Notes: generated by a model from the sequence alone, not told the origin. A stretch of 64,000 nt of DNA from Pseudanabaena sp. FACHB-2040 (GCF_014696715.1 NZ_JACJQO010000006.1:124001-188000), one strand, 5' to 3'; positions 1-10,096 are shown, numbered from the stretch's first letter. Made by a program: numbers and translations.

Positions 1-705
1 GGCACCCTCCAGAGAAGCCCCTGTTAAGTTGGCTCCACTGAGTTTGGCATCGGTGAGGTCGGCATCGCGTAGATTTGCGCCGCTGAGATCCGCCCACCGC
101 AAATTTGCGCCCTTGAGATTAGCGCCCCGCAAATCGGCCTGGCTCAGGTTTCCCTGGCGCAACTCCACGTCCTTCAAGACTGCGCCATTGAAGTTAGCTC
201 GGCTGGCATCTACCCCGTTTAGAATGGCCTGAGTGAGGTTGGCTCCCGCCAAAACGCTGCCCCGTAGATCAGCGCGAGTCAGGTTGGCATAGTGAAGATC
301 GGCCCGGTCTAGATGCGCTTCCCGCAGGTCGGCCTCACTGCAGTTGGCAGACACTAAACGACCCTGGCTTAAAGTAGCTCTGACCATCTCAGCCCGGATC
401 AACGAGGCCCCGGTTAAATTGGCGCTGGTCAAAATCACTCGAATGAGGTTGGCAACGTTGAGCTTGCTGCCGCTCAAATCAGCGTGGCTTAGGTTGGCCC
501 CACTCAGGCGAGTAACGTTGAGTTGTGCCCCTTTAAAGTCGCTATGGTTCAAGTTAGCGCTGCTGAGATTAGCCACGTTTAAAGAAGCATCCTGCAGGAT
601 GATCTCAGAAAGATTGGCCCCAATCAGGCTACATTCATTCAGGTTGGCTCCGGTAAAGTCCCGGATACCCTGAGCATATTTGCCAAGCAGTTCTTGTCCG
701 TTCAT
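1..705 (-). CDS. Pentapeptide-repeat protein, C-terminus cut by window edge
   Basis: An open frame reads from an ATG at 705 to the left edge without a stop, giving 235 visible residues. After about 15 residues (MNGQELLGKYAQGIRDF) almost the whole protein is A(D/N)LxX pentapeptides, such as GANLS, ADLRG and ANLTG, predicted to form a right-handed quadrilateral beta helix. Such proteins are abundant in cyanobacteria; some act as scaffolds or membrane-associated proteins, but most have no known function. No kinase or membrane segment is visible in the part seen. It is divergent from tyrA. A TTG six codons upstream is in frame, but the ATG is the natural choice. The family is certain and the role unknown. 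Confidence 0.9.
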   Translation of the reverse strand, partial: MNGQELLGKYAQGIRDFTGANLNECSLIGANLSEIILQDASLNVANLSSANLNHSDFKGAQLNVTRLSGANLSHADLSGSKLNVANLIRVILTSANLTGASLIRAEMVRATLSQGRLVSANCSEADLREAHLDRADLHYANLTRADLRGSVLAGANLTQAILNGVDASRANFNGAVLKDVELRQGNLSQADLRGANLKGANLRWADLSGANLRDADLTDAKLSGANLTGASLEGA

Positions 706-800
706 GATGCAGATTCTAGCCAAGGACTCGGCAATAGCTGAAGATGAAGGGATGGGGTTTTGACCATAGCACGAGTCTCCCTGGGGAGGAACAGTCAGCC

Positions 801-1640
801 ATGAGGATTGGAATTGTAGGGTTAGGGCTAATTGGGGGATCTCTAGGGATCGATTTTAGCCAGCAGGGCCATCAGGTAGTTGGAATTGGCAGACGCTCTG
901 AAGTTTGCCAAGCTGCTCTGGAGCGCAAGGTGGTTCACCAAGCTGGTTGCGATTATAGTCTGCTCAGCGGGGTGGATGCCGTTTTCGTTTGCACGCCAAT
1001 TGCTGCGATCGCACCCACAGTAGCTGCGATCGCACCCTACCTAAACCCGCAGACTGTCGTTACCGATGTCGGCTCAGTCAAAGCAGCCATTGTCGATGCT
1101 GCTACCCATCACTGGCCTCGATTTGTCGGCGGGCACCCAATGGCTGGTAAAACAGAAGTCGGGCTAGAAGCCGCTGAGCTAGGTCTCTACGTCGATCGGG
1201 CCTATGTCCTCACTCCACTGACTCAGACCCCTGCTGATGCCGTAGAGACTGTTGCTGGTTTGGTCAAAGATCTCCGGGCCAAACTGTACCAGTGTTCCCC
1301 TGAGATCCATGACCGGGCCGTGGCTTGGATATCGCATTTGCCGGTCATGGTCAGCAGCAGCCTGATTCAGTCTTGTCTAAGTGAGCCTGACGCAGAAGTG
1401 GCTCAGCTGACTCGGGCACTGGCCAGCTCAGGGTTTCGAGATACCAGCCGGGTAGGAGGCGGGCCGCCGGAGCTGGGCCTGATGATGGCCCGCTACAACC
1501 GGAACTCAATTTTGCAGAGCCTGCACGGTTACCGGAACCAGCTAGACCAGGTAATCGCTCTAATCCAGGCTGAGGACTGGGAGGGGGTACAGCAGCACCT
1601 GCGCCAAACGCAGGCAGCCCGGTCTGAGTTTGTCTCGTAG
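801..1640 (+). CDS. tyrA: Arogenate/prephenate dehydrogenase TyrA
   Basis: This enzyme makes tyrosine by NADP-dependent oxidative decarboxylation of arogenate, or prephenate in some family members. The N-terminus (MRIGIVGLGLIGGSLGID) is a Rossmann dinucleotide-binding motif, followed by DVGSVKA and GGHPMAGKT, the conserved substrate and cofactor segments of TyrA. The ATG at 801 is chosen over the in-frame start at 744 because it begins at the Rossmann strand, follows a GGGAGG site and gives 279 residues, the usual cyanobacterial length. No ACT domain is present. Two HIP1 octamers 21 bases apart encode the AAIAP repeat near residue 70. Arogenate specificity is inferred from the cyanobacterial context. 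Confidence 0.93.
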   Translation: MRIGIVGLGLIGGSLGIDFSQQGHQVVGIGRRSEVCQAALERKVVHQAGCDYSLLSGVDAVFVCTPIAAIAPTVAAIAPYLNPQTVVTDVGSVKAAIVDAATHHWPRFVGGHPMAGKTEVGLEAAELGLYVDRAYVLTPLTQTPADAVETVAGLVKDLRAKLYQCSPEIHDRAVAWISHLPVMVSSSLIQSCLSEPDAEVAQLTRALASSGFRDTSRVGGGPPELGLMMARYNRNSILQSLHGYRNQLDQVIALIQAEDWEGVQQHLRQTQAARSEFVS

Positions 1641-1685
1641 GACTAACGCCAGATCTAACTTTAGGACTGCCTAGCTGAATTTGGG

Positions 1686-3515
1686 CTAGGAGACCGGCTG
1701 AAGCGGCTCTGTCGAAACCACAACGGGCTCTTGATAGAGCAACACCGTAAAAGTGACAGTCGATCCCAAGCCCTCGCCCATGCTGATGAACTGAACAATG
1801 CCCCCCATTGCCTCCACCAGCTTCTGGGAGATCGCCAGACCCAGGCCTGTGCCGCCATACTGACGGGTGCGCTCTCCATCCACCTGGCTGAAGGTCTGAA
1901 ATAGCCGATCCTGTTTCTCCAGAGAAACACCAATGCCTGTATCAGATACGCTGACCTTGACCTGTCCCGGCCAAGTTTTATCCTGGAAGGTCATTTTTTG
2001 AGGCTTGATCTCAGCCGTAATTCTGACTTCTCCAATGTGGGTAAATTTAATAGCATTGCCCACCAGATTCAACAGCACTTGGAGTAGTCTCTGGTAATTG
2101 CCGTTGAGAACAATTTCATCTCGGGTTGGGGGCAGCAGGATGTTGAAGTCTAGATTCTTTTGCTCGGCTTGAGGTCGGATAAAGTTTTCGACATCGTTCA
2201 ACAGCTCACGCAGGCTAATCGGCCCCATCTCGATCTTCATCTTGCCAGCTTCAATCTTGGCAATATCGAGAACGTCGTTGATTAGGTTCAGTAGGTGAAT
2301 AGCCGATTTGTGGGCTTCTTGAATAAATTCTTCCTGCTCAGCAGGGTCGTCAGCCATGCCGTCTAACACCAGCTTGAGGAAGCCGATCATGCCGTTGAGA
2401 GGGGTTCTCAATTCATGGGAGGTATTGGCCAAAAACTCACTCTTTAGTCGGGAGGCTTCTTCGGCCTGCTTGCGGGTTTCCTCTGCCTGCCGCCGAGCCT
2501 CTTCCAGCTCCCGGTGCTTTTCCACTAGGCGAGCATTGGCCTGCTGCAGTTGAGAAGCCAAAGCATGGCTCTCCCCAAAGAGGCGAGCGTGGGCGATCGC
2601 AGTACCAACCTGGTCGGCCAGTTCGTTGACCAGATCTAGCTCAACTGCCGACCAGGTTCGATCAGCTGGGGCAAACAGCAGGATCAGGCCATTGATTTGC
2701 TCCTGGTAGCGAGTTGCGATCGCAAGCAGACTAGATCGGCCCTCGGGTTGTTCTAGCTGGGTAGTGACTGGGGAGGGGGTTGCGATCGCACGTCGCAAAT
2801 GAGGCCAATCTGCCAAATGTAGGACCTGACCCTGCCAGGAGCTAAGCTGATCAGACTGGCAAAACTCTGCCGCTACCGTCACGCTACCGGCCGTTACTTG
2901 GTAAGCACAGACCCAGCACCGCTCTACTTTAAACAGCTGACCTAGTCCATCTACCGTCTGCCGCCAGATCGTCTCTAGATCCAAAGTTCGGCGAATGTTT
3001 CGCGTAATCTGGCTCAGCTGAATTGCATATCCCTGTAGCTCCGAGCAGGTCGATAATGTCTGCCAATCTGAGGAGGCCTCTGCAGCACTTGTCCAAGCCG
3101 ACACATCTTCCAGCGCATAAGCCAGTGCCACGACGCACCGAGATCCCGACTCTACGCCGATGACAGGGTTAAGAATCCAATGAGCTGCCACCCCCCCTTT
3201 CTTAAGAGCAATGCGGGCCGCGAATTGGCCCTGCTCAGCCGTCGTCCCAACCTGGTGTAGAGAGCTTTCAAAGACAGCAGTCTCTGCTTGACAGAGAAAC
3301 TTGACCAAGGGTTGACCGATCCAAGACTGAAAAATTCCCTGCTGCCTAGAGGGTAATAAAGGGCTAAATGCAGACAGAACAATCCCCTCTCGATCCAGCG
3401 TCAGAACAAGCAAAGGCTCATCCAAGGCAGCAGAAATCGATCCGGAACCTTCATCCACATGAGTTTCCTGAGAGAGGACGTGAATCGGGGAGTCGGAACT
3501 GACAGACCGAGCCAT
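1686..3515 (-). CDS. GAF-domain sensor histidine kinase
   Basis: A soluble 609-residue histidine kinase. Residues about 30-135 look like a divergent PAS-type domain. Residues about 175-315 form a GAF domain. Residues 320-360 are a charged coiled coil rich in EEARRQAEE. The HisKA segment [10 protein letters not shown] carries the phospho-acceptor His367, and the HATPase domain shows the N box (GNAIKFT), G1 (DTGIGV) and G2 (GGTGLGLAIS). It has no transmembrane helix and no receiver, so a partner regulator must lie elsewhere. No chromophore-binding cysteine motif was recognised in the GAF. It is convergent with tyrA, with only 45 bases between the stops. Signal and target are unknown. Confidence 0.9.
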   Translation of the reverse strand: MARSVSSDSPIHVLSQETHVDEGSGSISAALDEPLLVLTLDREGIVLSAFSPLLPSRQQGIFQSWIGQPLVKFLCQAETAVFESSLHQVGTTAEQGQFAARIALKKGGVAAHWILNPVIGVESGSRCVVALAYALEDVSAWTSAAEASSDWQTLSTCSELQGYAIQLSQITRNIRRTLDLETIWRQTVDGLGQLFKVERCWVCAYQVTAGSVTVAAEFCQSDQLSSWQGQVLHLADWPHLRRAIATPSPVTTQLEQPEGRSSLLAIATRYQEQINGLILLFAPADRTWSAVELDLVNELADQVGTAIAHARLFGESHALASQLQQANARLVEKHRELEEARRQAEETRKQAEEASRLKSEFLANTSHELRTPLNGMIGFLKLVLDGMADDPAEQEEFIQEAHKSAIHLLNLINDVLDIAKIEAGKMKIEMGPISLRELLNDVENFIRPQAEQKNLDFNILLPPTRDEIVLNGNYQRLLQVLLNLVGNAIKFTHIGEVRITAEIKPQKMTFQDKTWPGQVKVSVSDTGIGVSLEKQDRLFQTFSQVDGERTRQYGGTGLGLAISQKLVEAMGGIVQFISMGEGLGSTVTFTVLLYQEPVVVSTEPLQPVS

Positions 3516-3745
3516 GAAACCAAATCCAAAATGATTGAAGCGGATAGAAGGATTTTCAGGAACTCATGAGATTCGTAGGCATAGCGCCAGAGTTAACTCT
3601 CGTTGCCAGCCCATCATCAGACAGGGTTTGAAATAACTAGGCATGACCCAGCCTTTCAAGCCACCCATGTCACCCCTAGCGTACCCTCAGACTACTGAAC
3701 AAGTTAACTTAATAAAGCTCCATTAGGAATTTTGCTGAAGTCAGG

Positions 3746-3952
3746 TTAATCGTTCCATTCCCCTTTGGGAGGAATTGTCGGGTTGCGCTGGAGCGAGCGG
3801 GCCAACTCATCTTCTCGTTGTCTGCCGCCTTTCAGCCATTGCCTCAGAGCTACTTCAATCACCTTGCTAGGATCGGATGTGAGGTGGCTCACCTCCTCAA
3901 GCAGTTCTCGATCTAACTGAATGGACAGATCTACCTTGTCGTCAGTTGTCAT
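3746..3952 (-). CDS. Ribbon-helix-helix antitoxin-like protein, orphan
   Basis: A 68-residue protein starting MTTDDKVDLSIQLDRELLEEV, with a ribbon-helix-helix pattern: a short beta strand (VDLSIQLD) followed by two helices ending in ALRQWLKGG. The C-terminal tail (NPTIPPKGEWND) resembles the toxin-binding tail of type II antitoxins. The ATG at 3952 has AAGGA about 10 bases upstream; a longer start at 3994 would add 14 unlikely residues. No toxin gene is adjacent on either side, so it is either an orphan antitoxin or a small DNA-binding regulator. Confidence 0.7.
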   Translation of the reverse strand: MTTDDKVDLSIQLDRELLEEVSHLTSDPSKVIEVALRQWLKGGRQREDELARSLQRNPTIPPKGEWND

Positions 3953-4346
3953 TAGGGTTGTCCTTGGTTCGCAAGCTGAGGTGGGTTTACTCAACGGGTT
4001 AGTTGCTCAAAAGTCAGAGCGTGCAATGCTATTGGCGTTTAAGCCGGGCCGACTGGGGCCAGAAACCCCTGCAGCCCTTTCCAGCAGCAAAACACGCGCC
4101 TAGCAAAGCTTCTTCATATTCTATGATCCTAAATAATAGGCGGTCATTAACCCTTTGTCCTTGAGATTGGTTGGTCAATCGGGAATAAATTAGAAATACA
4201 GAGCACACTGGGGTAGTGGTGAACCGCCCTAACTGCGGTCAGCCTCTGCCAGCACAATCTTGGCTTACCGACAACCGCCAATACAGCTGAAGACATCGCA
4301 TTACAATTAGTTAAGTTCCAAGTTTTTCCGCCTGGGTACTGCTTTT
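3953..4346. other. Non-coding gap between the RHH gene and lepA
   Basis: No convincing gene is present. A small hairpin ACCGC-N7-GCGGT lies at 4223-4239. The region should hold the divergent promoters of the RHH gene and lepA, but I cannot assign -35/-10 boxes with confidence. Confidence 0.5.
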
Positions 4347-6152
4347 ATGACCGACGTTCCCGTTTCTCGCATCCGCAATTTCTCCATCATTGCCCACATC
4401 GACCACGGCAAATCGACCCTGGCCGATCGCCTGCTTCAGCGTACCGGCACCGTCAGCGATCGGGACATGAAAGAGCAGTTTCTGGACAGTATGGACTTGG
4501 AGCGGGAGCGGGGGATCACCATCAAGCTTCAGGCCGCTCGCATGAATTATCAGGCGCAAGACGGCAATACCTATGTCCTCAACCTGATCGATACGCCCGG
4601 CCACGTCGACTTTTCCTACGAAGTATCGCGCTCTTTGGCAGCCTGCGAAGGGGCCCTGCTAGTGGTAGATGCCTCCCAAGGAGTAGAGGCCCAAACCCTG
4701 GCCAACGTTTACCTGGCTCTAGAGCACAACCTCGAAGTCATTCCAGTGCTGAACAAAATTGATCTGCCTGGTGCCGAACCTGAACGAATTAAGCAGGAAA
4801 TCGAGGAGATCATTGGCCTGGACTGCAGTAATGCCGTCTTGGCCTCTGCCAAACAAGGCATTGGCATTGATGAGATTCTTGAGGCCATTGTATACCTCAC
4901 ACCCCCCCCTCAAGACACTGTTGATCAACCCCTGCGAGCGCTGATTTTCGACAGCTACTACGACAGCTACCGGGGTGTCATTGTCTATTTTCGGGTCATG
5001 GATGGCACTATTCGCAAGCGCGATCGCGTGCGGCTGATGGTTTCAGGCAAAGAGTATGAGATCGATGAGTTGGGCGTCCTCTCTCCTAATCAGATCCAGG
5101 TGGAGGCGCTTCATGCTGGAGAGGTAGGGTACCTGGCAGCTTCCATTAAATCGGTAGAAGATGCCCGTGTCGGCGACACCATCACTCTGGTTAAACATCC
5201 CGCACCCACTCCCCTTCCCGGTTACGTTGAGGCGAAGCCGGTGGTGTTTTGCGGCCTCTTCCCCACCGATGCTGACCAGTTCGAGGAGCTGCGCGAAGCT
5301 TTAGAAAGGCTGCGGCTAAGCGATGCTGCCCTACAGTATGAACCGGAAACCTCCAGCGCCATGGGCTTTGGCTTTCGCTGCGGCTTTTTGGGCCTGCTGC
5401 ACATGGAAATCGTGCAGGAGCGCCTGGAGCGAGAGTACGATCTCGACCTAATCACCACTGCGCCTTCCGTTATTTACAAAGTGACCACAGTCCAAGGTGA
5501 GGATATCTATATTGATAACCCCAGCACCTTGCCCCCGCCGCAGGAGCGGGAAAAGATTGAGGAGCCCTACGTTAAGGTCGAGATGATTACGCCTGAGGAG
5601 TTCGTCGGTACGCTCATGGAACTTTGCCAGAGCCGCCGGGGAGACTTTAAGGACATGAAGTATTTGACCCAGGGCCGCACGACCCTAGTCTATGAGCTGC
5701 CCCTAGCTGAGGTAGTCACTGACTTTTTTGACCAGATGAAGTCCCGTAGTCGGGGCTATGCCAGCATGGAGTATCACCTGATTGGCTACCGAGAAAATCC
5801 GTTAGTCCGGTTGGACGTTTTGATCAACGGGGATCGAGTCGATCCTCTGGCCACGATTGTTCACCGGGATAAGGCCTACTACGTCGGTAAGGCTTTGGTG
5901 GAAAAGCTAAAGGAATTGATTCCCCGACACCAGTTCAAAATTCCCCTGCAGGCTTCTATCGGCACCCGCATCGTTGCTAGTGAAAGCATTCCGGCTTTGC
6001 GGAAGGACGTGCTAGCCAAGTGCTACGGTGGCGATATTTCCCGTAAGAAAAAGCTGCTGCAGAAGCAGGCAAAGGGTAAAAAGAGGTTAAAAGCCATCGG
6101 TACGGTAGATGTACCCCAGGAAGCCTTTATGGCAGTGCTAAAGCTGACTTAG
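4347..6152 (+). CDS. lepA: Elongation factor 4 (LepA)
   Basis: A translational GTPase that acts on the ribosome and can promote back-translocation or help initiation and biogenesis. The G1 motif AHIDHGKST lies near residue 16, followed by DTPGHVDF (G3) and NKIDLP (G4). The C-terminus ([17 protein letters not shown]) is the LepA-specific tail rather than the EF-G domain IV. At 601 residues it is full length. The ATG at 4347 gives the canonical [21 protein letters not shown] start. It appears monocistronic, with inverted repeats downstream. Confidence 0.97.
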   Translation: MTDVPVSRIRNFSIIAHIDHGKSTLADRLLQRTGTVSDRDMKEQFLDSMDLERERGITIKLQAARMNYQAQDGNTYVLNLIDTPGHVDFSYEVSRSLAACEGALLVVDASQGVEAQTLANVYLALEHNLEVIPVLNKIDLPGAEPERIKQEIEEIIGLDCSNAVLASAKQGIGIDEILEAIVYLTPPPQDTVDQPLRALIFDSYYDSYRGVIVYFRVMDGTIRKRDRVRLMVSGKEYEIDELGVLSPNQIQVEALHAGEVGYLAASIKSVEDARVGDTITLVKHPAPTPLPGYVEAKPVVFCGLFPTDADQFEELREALERLRLSDAALQYEPETSSAMGFGFRCGFLGLLHMEIVQERLEREYDLDLITTAPSVIYKVTTVQGEDIYIDNPSTLPPPQEREKIEEPYVKVEMITPEEFVGTLMELCQSRRGDFKDMKYLTQGRTTLVYELPLAEVVTDFFDQMKSRSRGYASMEYHLIGYRENPLVRLDVLINGDRVDPLATIVHRDKAYYVGKALVEKLKELIPRHQFKIPLQASIGTRIVASESIPALRKDVLAKCYGGDISRKKKLLQKQAKGKKRLKAIGTVDVPQEAFMAVLKLT

Positions 6153-6162
6153 CCTCATTAAC

Positions 6163-6196
6163 GCCAGAATTGCCTCTGTATAGACGCAATTCTGGC
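6163..6196 (+). terminator. Inverted repeat after lepA
   Basis: A perfect 11-bp stem, GCCAGAATTGC (6163-6173) with GCAATTCTGGC (6186-6196), begins 10 bases past the lepA stop. No T-run follows, so intrinsic termination is uncertain. Confidence 0.5.
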
Positions 6197-6258
6197 AACA
6201 ATCCGGAAAATCGCTTCAGATCCAAGCTTATATTAGGGAAATTTTAAGATTGAGTGAG

Positions 6259-6298
6259 GAACCCAGAGCTGGCTCAACGGCTCCACTGGGTTCAGATA
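6259..6298 (+). terminator. Second hairpin downstream of lepA
   Basis: GAACCCAG (6259-6266) pairs with CTGGGTTC (6286-6293), with GAGC/GCTC able to pair inside. AGATATTCTTTT follows. It could back up the first hairpin as a terminator. Confidence 0.4.
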
Positions 6299-6642
6299 TT
6301 CTTTTGAGAGTTTGACTTGCAGCTAAGGCGAATGGATTAAAAGCACTGGTCTAGACAAGGGATCTCGTCTTATGAATTTTTTACTTATTTAAAGAATCTG
6401 TGAAGTTTAGGAGCACAGCTAGGGCTGTAACCAAGATTATTTTGCCCCAACCCCTTGTAATAGCAGGGTGCCGCCTATACTTGGTTTCTGGCAGAGCGGC
6501 TTAGATCTTCTAGGAACACAAAAGCTGTTTTTAGAATCTCTTAGGTTATCTTTACAAAAAGCAACCACAGCGTACTCTCACATCCCTCAAACAGCCTACA
6601 GGGCGAAGTTCGGACAGCAGTACTGTACGAGGTAAGGTATCT
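6299..6642. other. AT-rich leader region before UDP-xylose synthase
   Basis: About 340 bases without a gene, which presumably contain the promoter of the sugar-nucleotide genes. A CAGTACTG palindrome lies close to the start codon. No promoter boxes were assigned with confidence. Confidence 0.4.
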
Positions 6643-7632
6643 ATGCGAATTTTGGTAACTGGCGGTGCGGGTTTTATTGGCTCTCACCTAATCGATCGCT
6701 TAATGGCCAATGGGCATGAGGTGGTCTGCCTAGACAACTTTTATACAGGTCACAAGCGCAATATTCTGAAGTGGCTTGATAATCCTTATTTTGAATTGAT
6801 TCGTCACGATATTACTGAACCGATTCGGTTAGAAGTTGATCAGATTTACCATCTAGCCTGTCCGGCTTCTCCAGTTCACTACCAGTACAACCCGGTTAAG
6901 ACCATCAAGACTAACGTGATGGGGACTCTCAATATGCTGGGTTTAGCTAAGCGGGTCAAGGCCCGCTTCCTGCTGGCGTCAACCTCAGAGGTGTATGGCG
7001 ATCCGGAGGTGCATCCCCAGTCTGAAGAGTATCGGGGCAACGTGAATCCAATTGGTATTCGCAGCTGCTACGACGAGGGCAAACGGGTTGCTGAGACCCT
7101 GTCCTTTGACTATCACCGCCAAAACGATGTCGAGATCCGAGTGGCCCGCATCTTCAACACCTACGGCCCTCGCATGCTGGAGAACGATGGTCGAGTTGTT
7201 AGCAACTTTGTGGTGCAGGCGCTGCAAGGCATTCCCCTAACGGTATATGGAGAAGGGTCGCAGACTCGCAGCTTCTGCTATGTCTCCGACCTAGTTGAGG
7301 GGTTGATTCGTCTCATGGAGGGGGATCAGCAAGGGCCAATCAATTTGGGGAACCCTGATGAGTATACGATTTTGCAGCTAGCCCAAACGGTTCAGGCTAT
7401 GGTCAACCCAGATGTGCCGATAAAGTTCGAATCGTTGCCCCTAGACGATCCCAAGCGCCGGAAGCCGGATATCACTCGGGCTCAATCTTGGTTGGAATGG
7501 AACCCGACTGTTCCTCTATCAGAGGGGCTCAAACTCACGATCGAGGATTTTCGAGCGCGTTTGGGAGAGCGGGTTGTTGCGCAAGGGACAAAGACCGGCT
7601 CTTTGGGCTCATCGCAGCTGCCCTTAGCTTAG
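6643..7632 (+). CDS. UDP-glucuronate decarboxylase (UDP-xylose synthase)
   Basis: An extended SDR enzyme that converts UDP-glucuronate to UDP-xylose with bound NAD. The GGAGFIGSH Rossmann motif is at residues 7-15, STSEVYG at about 113-119, and the catalytic pair is Y143-x3-K147 (SCYDEGK). The segment [10 protein letters not shown] and the length (329) fit the bacterial/plant UXS group rather than GalE. GAGGTAAGG precedes the ATG. The next gene makes its substrate, so the two form a UDP-Glc to UDP-GlcA to UDP-Xyl pathway, probably feeding polysaccharide synthesis. dTDP-glucose dehydratase is the main alternative and fits less well. Confidence 0.9.
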   Translation: MRILVTGGAGFIGSHLIDRLMANGHEVVCLDNFYTGHKRNILKWLDNPYFELIRHDITEPIRLEVDQIYHLACPASPVHYQYNPVKTIKTNVMGTLNMLGLAKRVKARFLLASTSEVYGDPEVHPQSEEYRGNVNPIGIRSCYDEGKRVAETLSFDYHRQNDVEIRVARIFNTYGPRMLENDGRVVSNFVVQALQGIPLTVYGEGSQTRSFCYVSDLVEGLIRLMEGDQQGPINLGNPDEYTILQLAQTVQAMVNPDVPIKFESLPLDDPKRRKPDITRAQSWLEWNPTVPLSEGLKLTIEDFRARLGERVVAQGTKTGSLGSSQLPLA

Positions 7633-7729
7633 AAAGGTGCCCCTAGAGAGGCCTACCCCTCCTGGGGAACTTTTCTATGAATGTTTTTCATCCATCTGTA
7701 CTGTCCAATAGCACTAAGGATTAAGGTTT

Positions 7730-9118
7730 ATGCAAGTATGCGTTATCGGAACAGGTTACGTAGGACTGGTGACGGGTGTTTGCCTGGCTCATGTTGGACA
7801 CGATGTGATTTGTGTCGACGTTAACGAGGAAAAAGTAAAGCTCATGCAGTCGGGCCAGTCCCCAATCTATGAACCGGGCCTGTCTGACCTAATGAAATCT
7901 TCGATGGCGGCCGGCCATCTAGAATTCACAACCGATCTCAAGTATGGGGTTGAGCAGGGAGAGGTGCTGTTTATTGCGGTTGGCACTCCTGCCCTACCTA
8001 CAGGCGAGAGCGACACTCGTTACGTAGAGGCAGTAGCCCGGGGCATCGGCAGCCATTTAACCGGCAACGACTATAAAGTGATTGTCAATAAGTCTACGGT
8101 GCCCATTGGCTCTGGAGACTGGGTGCGGATGATTGTTCTAGATGGCGTGGTCGAACAGCAAAAGACGCTAGTGACCGCAGGCGGTGGTGCTGTTGAAGCC
8201 CCACCCAAGGTACCCCAGTTTGACGTGGTCAGCAATCCTGAGTTTCTGCGTGAAGGATCGGCTGTCTACGATACGTTCAACCCCGATCGCATCGTTCTCG
8301 GCAGCAATAATCCGAGGGCGATTGAGGTTATGCAGCGGCTCTACGCGCCAATCGTGGCTCGCACGTTTGCTGATAATCCGGCTCTGCCTCCGGTGCCAGT
8401 ATTGACGACGGATCTGAGTTCGGCGGAAATGGTGAAGTACGCTTCTAACTCATTTCTGGCCACCAAAATCAGCTTTATTAATGAGATCGCTAACATTTGC
8501 GATCGCGTTGGAGCCGATGTCACTCAAGTAGCCCAGGGCATTGGCCTTGACTCCCGAATTGGCCACAAGTTCTTGCAGGCGGGCATTGGCTGGGGCGGTT
8601 CCTGCTTCCCGAAAGACGTTGCAGCCCTAGTTCACACCGCTGAAGACTATGGCTACGAGAGTCAGCTACTCAAAGCCGCCGTTGAGGTCAACGACCGCCA
8701 GCGGCTAGTTGCCCTAGAGAAACTGCAGCAGGTGCTGAAGATTCTCAAAGGCAAGACCATCGGCCTGTTAGGTTTGACCTTCAAGCCCGACACCGACGAC
8801 ATGCGAGATGCGCCCTCTCTAATCTTGATTGAGCAGCTCAACCGACTGGGCGCAAAGGTAAAAGCCTACGACCCAATTGTGGCTCAAAGCGGCATGCGTC
8901 ACGGCCTGACCGGAGTCAACGTCGAGACAGACCCCGAAATGATGGCTGACGGCTGTGATGCCCTAGTGCTCGTGACAGACTGGCAGCAGTTTAAGACGCT
9001 AAACTTCCCCCGCATGGCTCAGCTAATGAACGCTCCTGTCATCATTGACGGCCGCAACTTCCTTGACCGGGCTGTTCTTTTAGAGGCTGGCTTTCAATAC
9101 CTGGGCATTGGCCGCTAA
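7730..9118 (+). CDS. ugd: UDP-glucose 6-dehydrogenase
   Basis: Oxidises UDP-glucose twice with NAD to UDP-glucuronate. The N-terminal GTGYVGLVTG Rossmann motif, the catalytic cysteine C292 in GWGGSCFPKD and the C-terminal GLTFKPDTDDMRDAP segment are all present. It has 462 residues. An insert around residues 140-165 (VVEQQKTLVTAGGGAVEAPP) is typical of cyanobacterial members. The gene begins 97 bases after the decarboxylase gene with AAGG upstream of the ATG, and ends at a strong terminator, so the two genes probably form one transcription unit. Confidence 0.96.
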   Translation: MQVCVIGTGYVGLVTGVCLAHVGHDVICVDVNEEKVKLMQSGQSPIYEPGLSDLMKSSMAAGHLEFTTDLKYGVEQGEVLFIAVGTPALPTGESDTRYVEAVARGIGSHLTGNDYKVIVNKSTVPIGSGDWVRMIVLDGVVEQQKTLVTAGGGAVEAPPKVPQFDVVSNPEFLREGSAVYDTFNPDRIVLGSNNPRAIEVMQRLYAPIVARTFADNPALPPVPVLTTDLSSAEMVKYASNSFLATKISFINEIANICDRVGADVTQVAQGIGLDSRIGHKFLQAGIGWGGSCFPKDVAALVHTAEDYGYESQLLKAAVEVNDRQRLVALEKLQQVLKILKGKTIGLLGLTFKPDTDDMRDAPSLILIEQLNRLGAKVKAYDPIVAQSGMRHGLTGVNVETDPEMMADGCDALVLVTDWQQFKTLNFPRMAQLMNAPVIIDGRNFLDRAVLLEAGFQYLGIGR

Positions 9119-9143
9119 CACCTAAGCGCTATCAAGTGCATTG

Positions 9144-9178
9144 GCAGGGACGAAGGAATCCTTCGTCCCTGCTTTTTT
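9144..9178 (+). terminator. Rho-independent terminator after ugd
   Basis: A perfect 13-bp stem GCAGGGACGAAGG / CCTTCGTCCCTGC with a 3-base AAT loop is followed by TTTTTT. This is the clearest canonical terminator outside the aroF leader. Confidence 0.93.
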
Positions 9179-9208
9179 AGTATTGAATTAGTTGAATTTA
9201 GTGTTGCA

Positions 9209-9862
9209 CTATCGCAGCCGATCCGAGTATCGCTCTGGATCTACAGCAACGCCGCGAGAAAACTGACGTCGGTGAAGAATTTCGAGCTTGCCACCCACTT
9301 CTTGAATCAAGGCCCGCTGGCGACGGTAGAGCCCCTGGAACAGATTAGCAAACAGCAGCGTGACAATAGCTACAACCAGCCCTGCAGCCGTAGAGATCAG
9401 GGCCTCACCAATGCCCAGGGTAACCCCGCTGCTGCCCGGTATGTCCCCTAGCTGCAGTGATGAAAGAGCCTGAATCAGACCCAGAACCGTTCCCAAGAGA
9501 CCTAACAGTGGGGCAACTCCTACCACCGTCTCCAGCGCAGTTTGAAACCGCTTGAGCAGAGGGAGTTCTGCCTGGGCGGCACTTTCTAACGCCAAACGAA
9601 ATTCCTCGGGCGTGGCTTCCCCTAAAGCTAGGGCCGCTAGGCAAATACGAGCAATCGGAAGTTGGCTGTGCTGTTTCAGTCGAGCCAGGGCTGCCGAAGG
9701 ATTTTGGGAGTAATTTTCAAGCAGCTGCCTCACCACCGATTGCTGCTGACGCAGCAGTTTAGCCCAAAACCAGCAGCGCTCAAAAACCAAAGCTGTTGCC
9801 AATAGGGAAAACAGCAGCAGCGGCACCATAACGATACCGCCCGCGACAAAAAACTCAGGCAT
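9209..9862 (-). CDS. MotA/TolQ/ExbB proton-channel family protein
   Basis: A 217-residue inner-membrane protein of the ExbB/TolQ family, which uses the proton-motive force to energise outer-membrane processes. The first membrane helix is near residues 10-30 (IVMVPLLLFSLLATALVF), followed by a cytoplasmic loop and two further helices. The signature LLGLLGTVLGLIQ and the following GIGEALISTAAGLVVAI are the conserved pore segments. No ExbD, TolR or TonB gene is adjacent, so its partner lies outside the window. The substrate or role (TonB import, Tol-like or motility) cannot be decided. Confidence 0.9.
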   Translation of the reverse strand: MPEFFVAGGIVMVPLLLFSLLATALVFERCWFWAKLLRQQQSVVRQLLENYSQNPSAALARLKQHSQLPIARICLAALALGEATPEEFRLALESAAQAELPLLKRFQTALETVVGVAPLLGLLGTVLGLIQALSSLQLGDIPGSSGVTLGIGEALISTAAGLVVAIVTLLFANLFQGLYRRQRALIQEVGGKLEILHRRQFSRGVAVDPERYSDRLR

Positions 9863-9966
9863 AGAAGAGATTCCGACGGATTAAGTGCGCCCCAAGGCCA
9901 TGAACACTATAGCCGAGCTATGGGTGAGCGCAACTTGTACGGCAGGAAGAGTTAGGACGTTTTAGA

Positions 9967-10003
9967 AACAGTTATTGCCACAGGCTTTGTGGCAATAACT
10001 GTT
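9967..10003 (-). terminator. Hairpin downstream of the DUF2993 gene
   Basis: A perfect 16-bp inverted repeat AACAGTTATTGCCACA / TGTGGCAATAACTGTT with a 5-base loop lies between two minus-strand genes. Only a weak T stretch follows on the minus strand. It probably ends the DUF2993 transcript. Confidence 0.6.
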
Positions 10004-10096
10004 AGAAAGCCTACTTAAACGAGGCATTCGACAAACTAGCGCTTATCTCAAGGCTGCTGGTCAACGTAATGGCTGCGGCCAAACTAGAGCAGGGCG

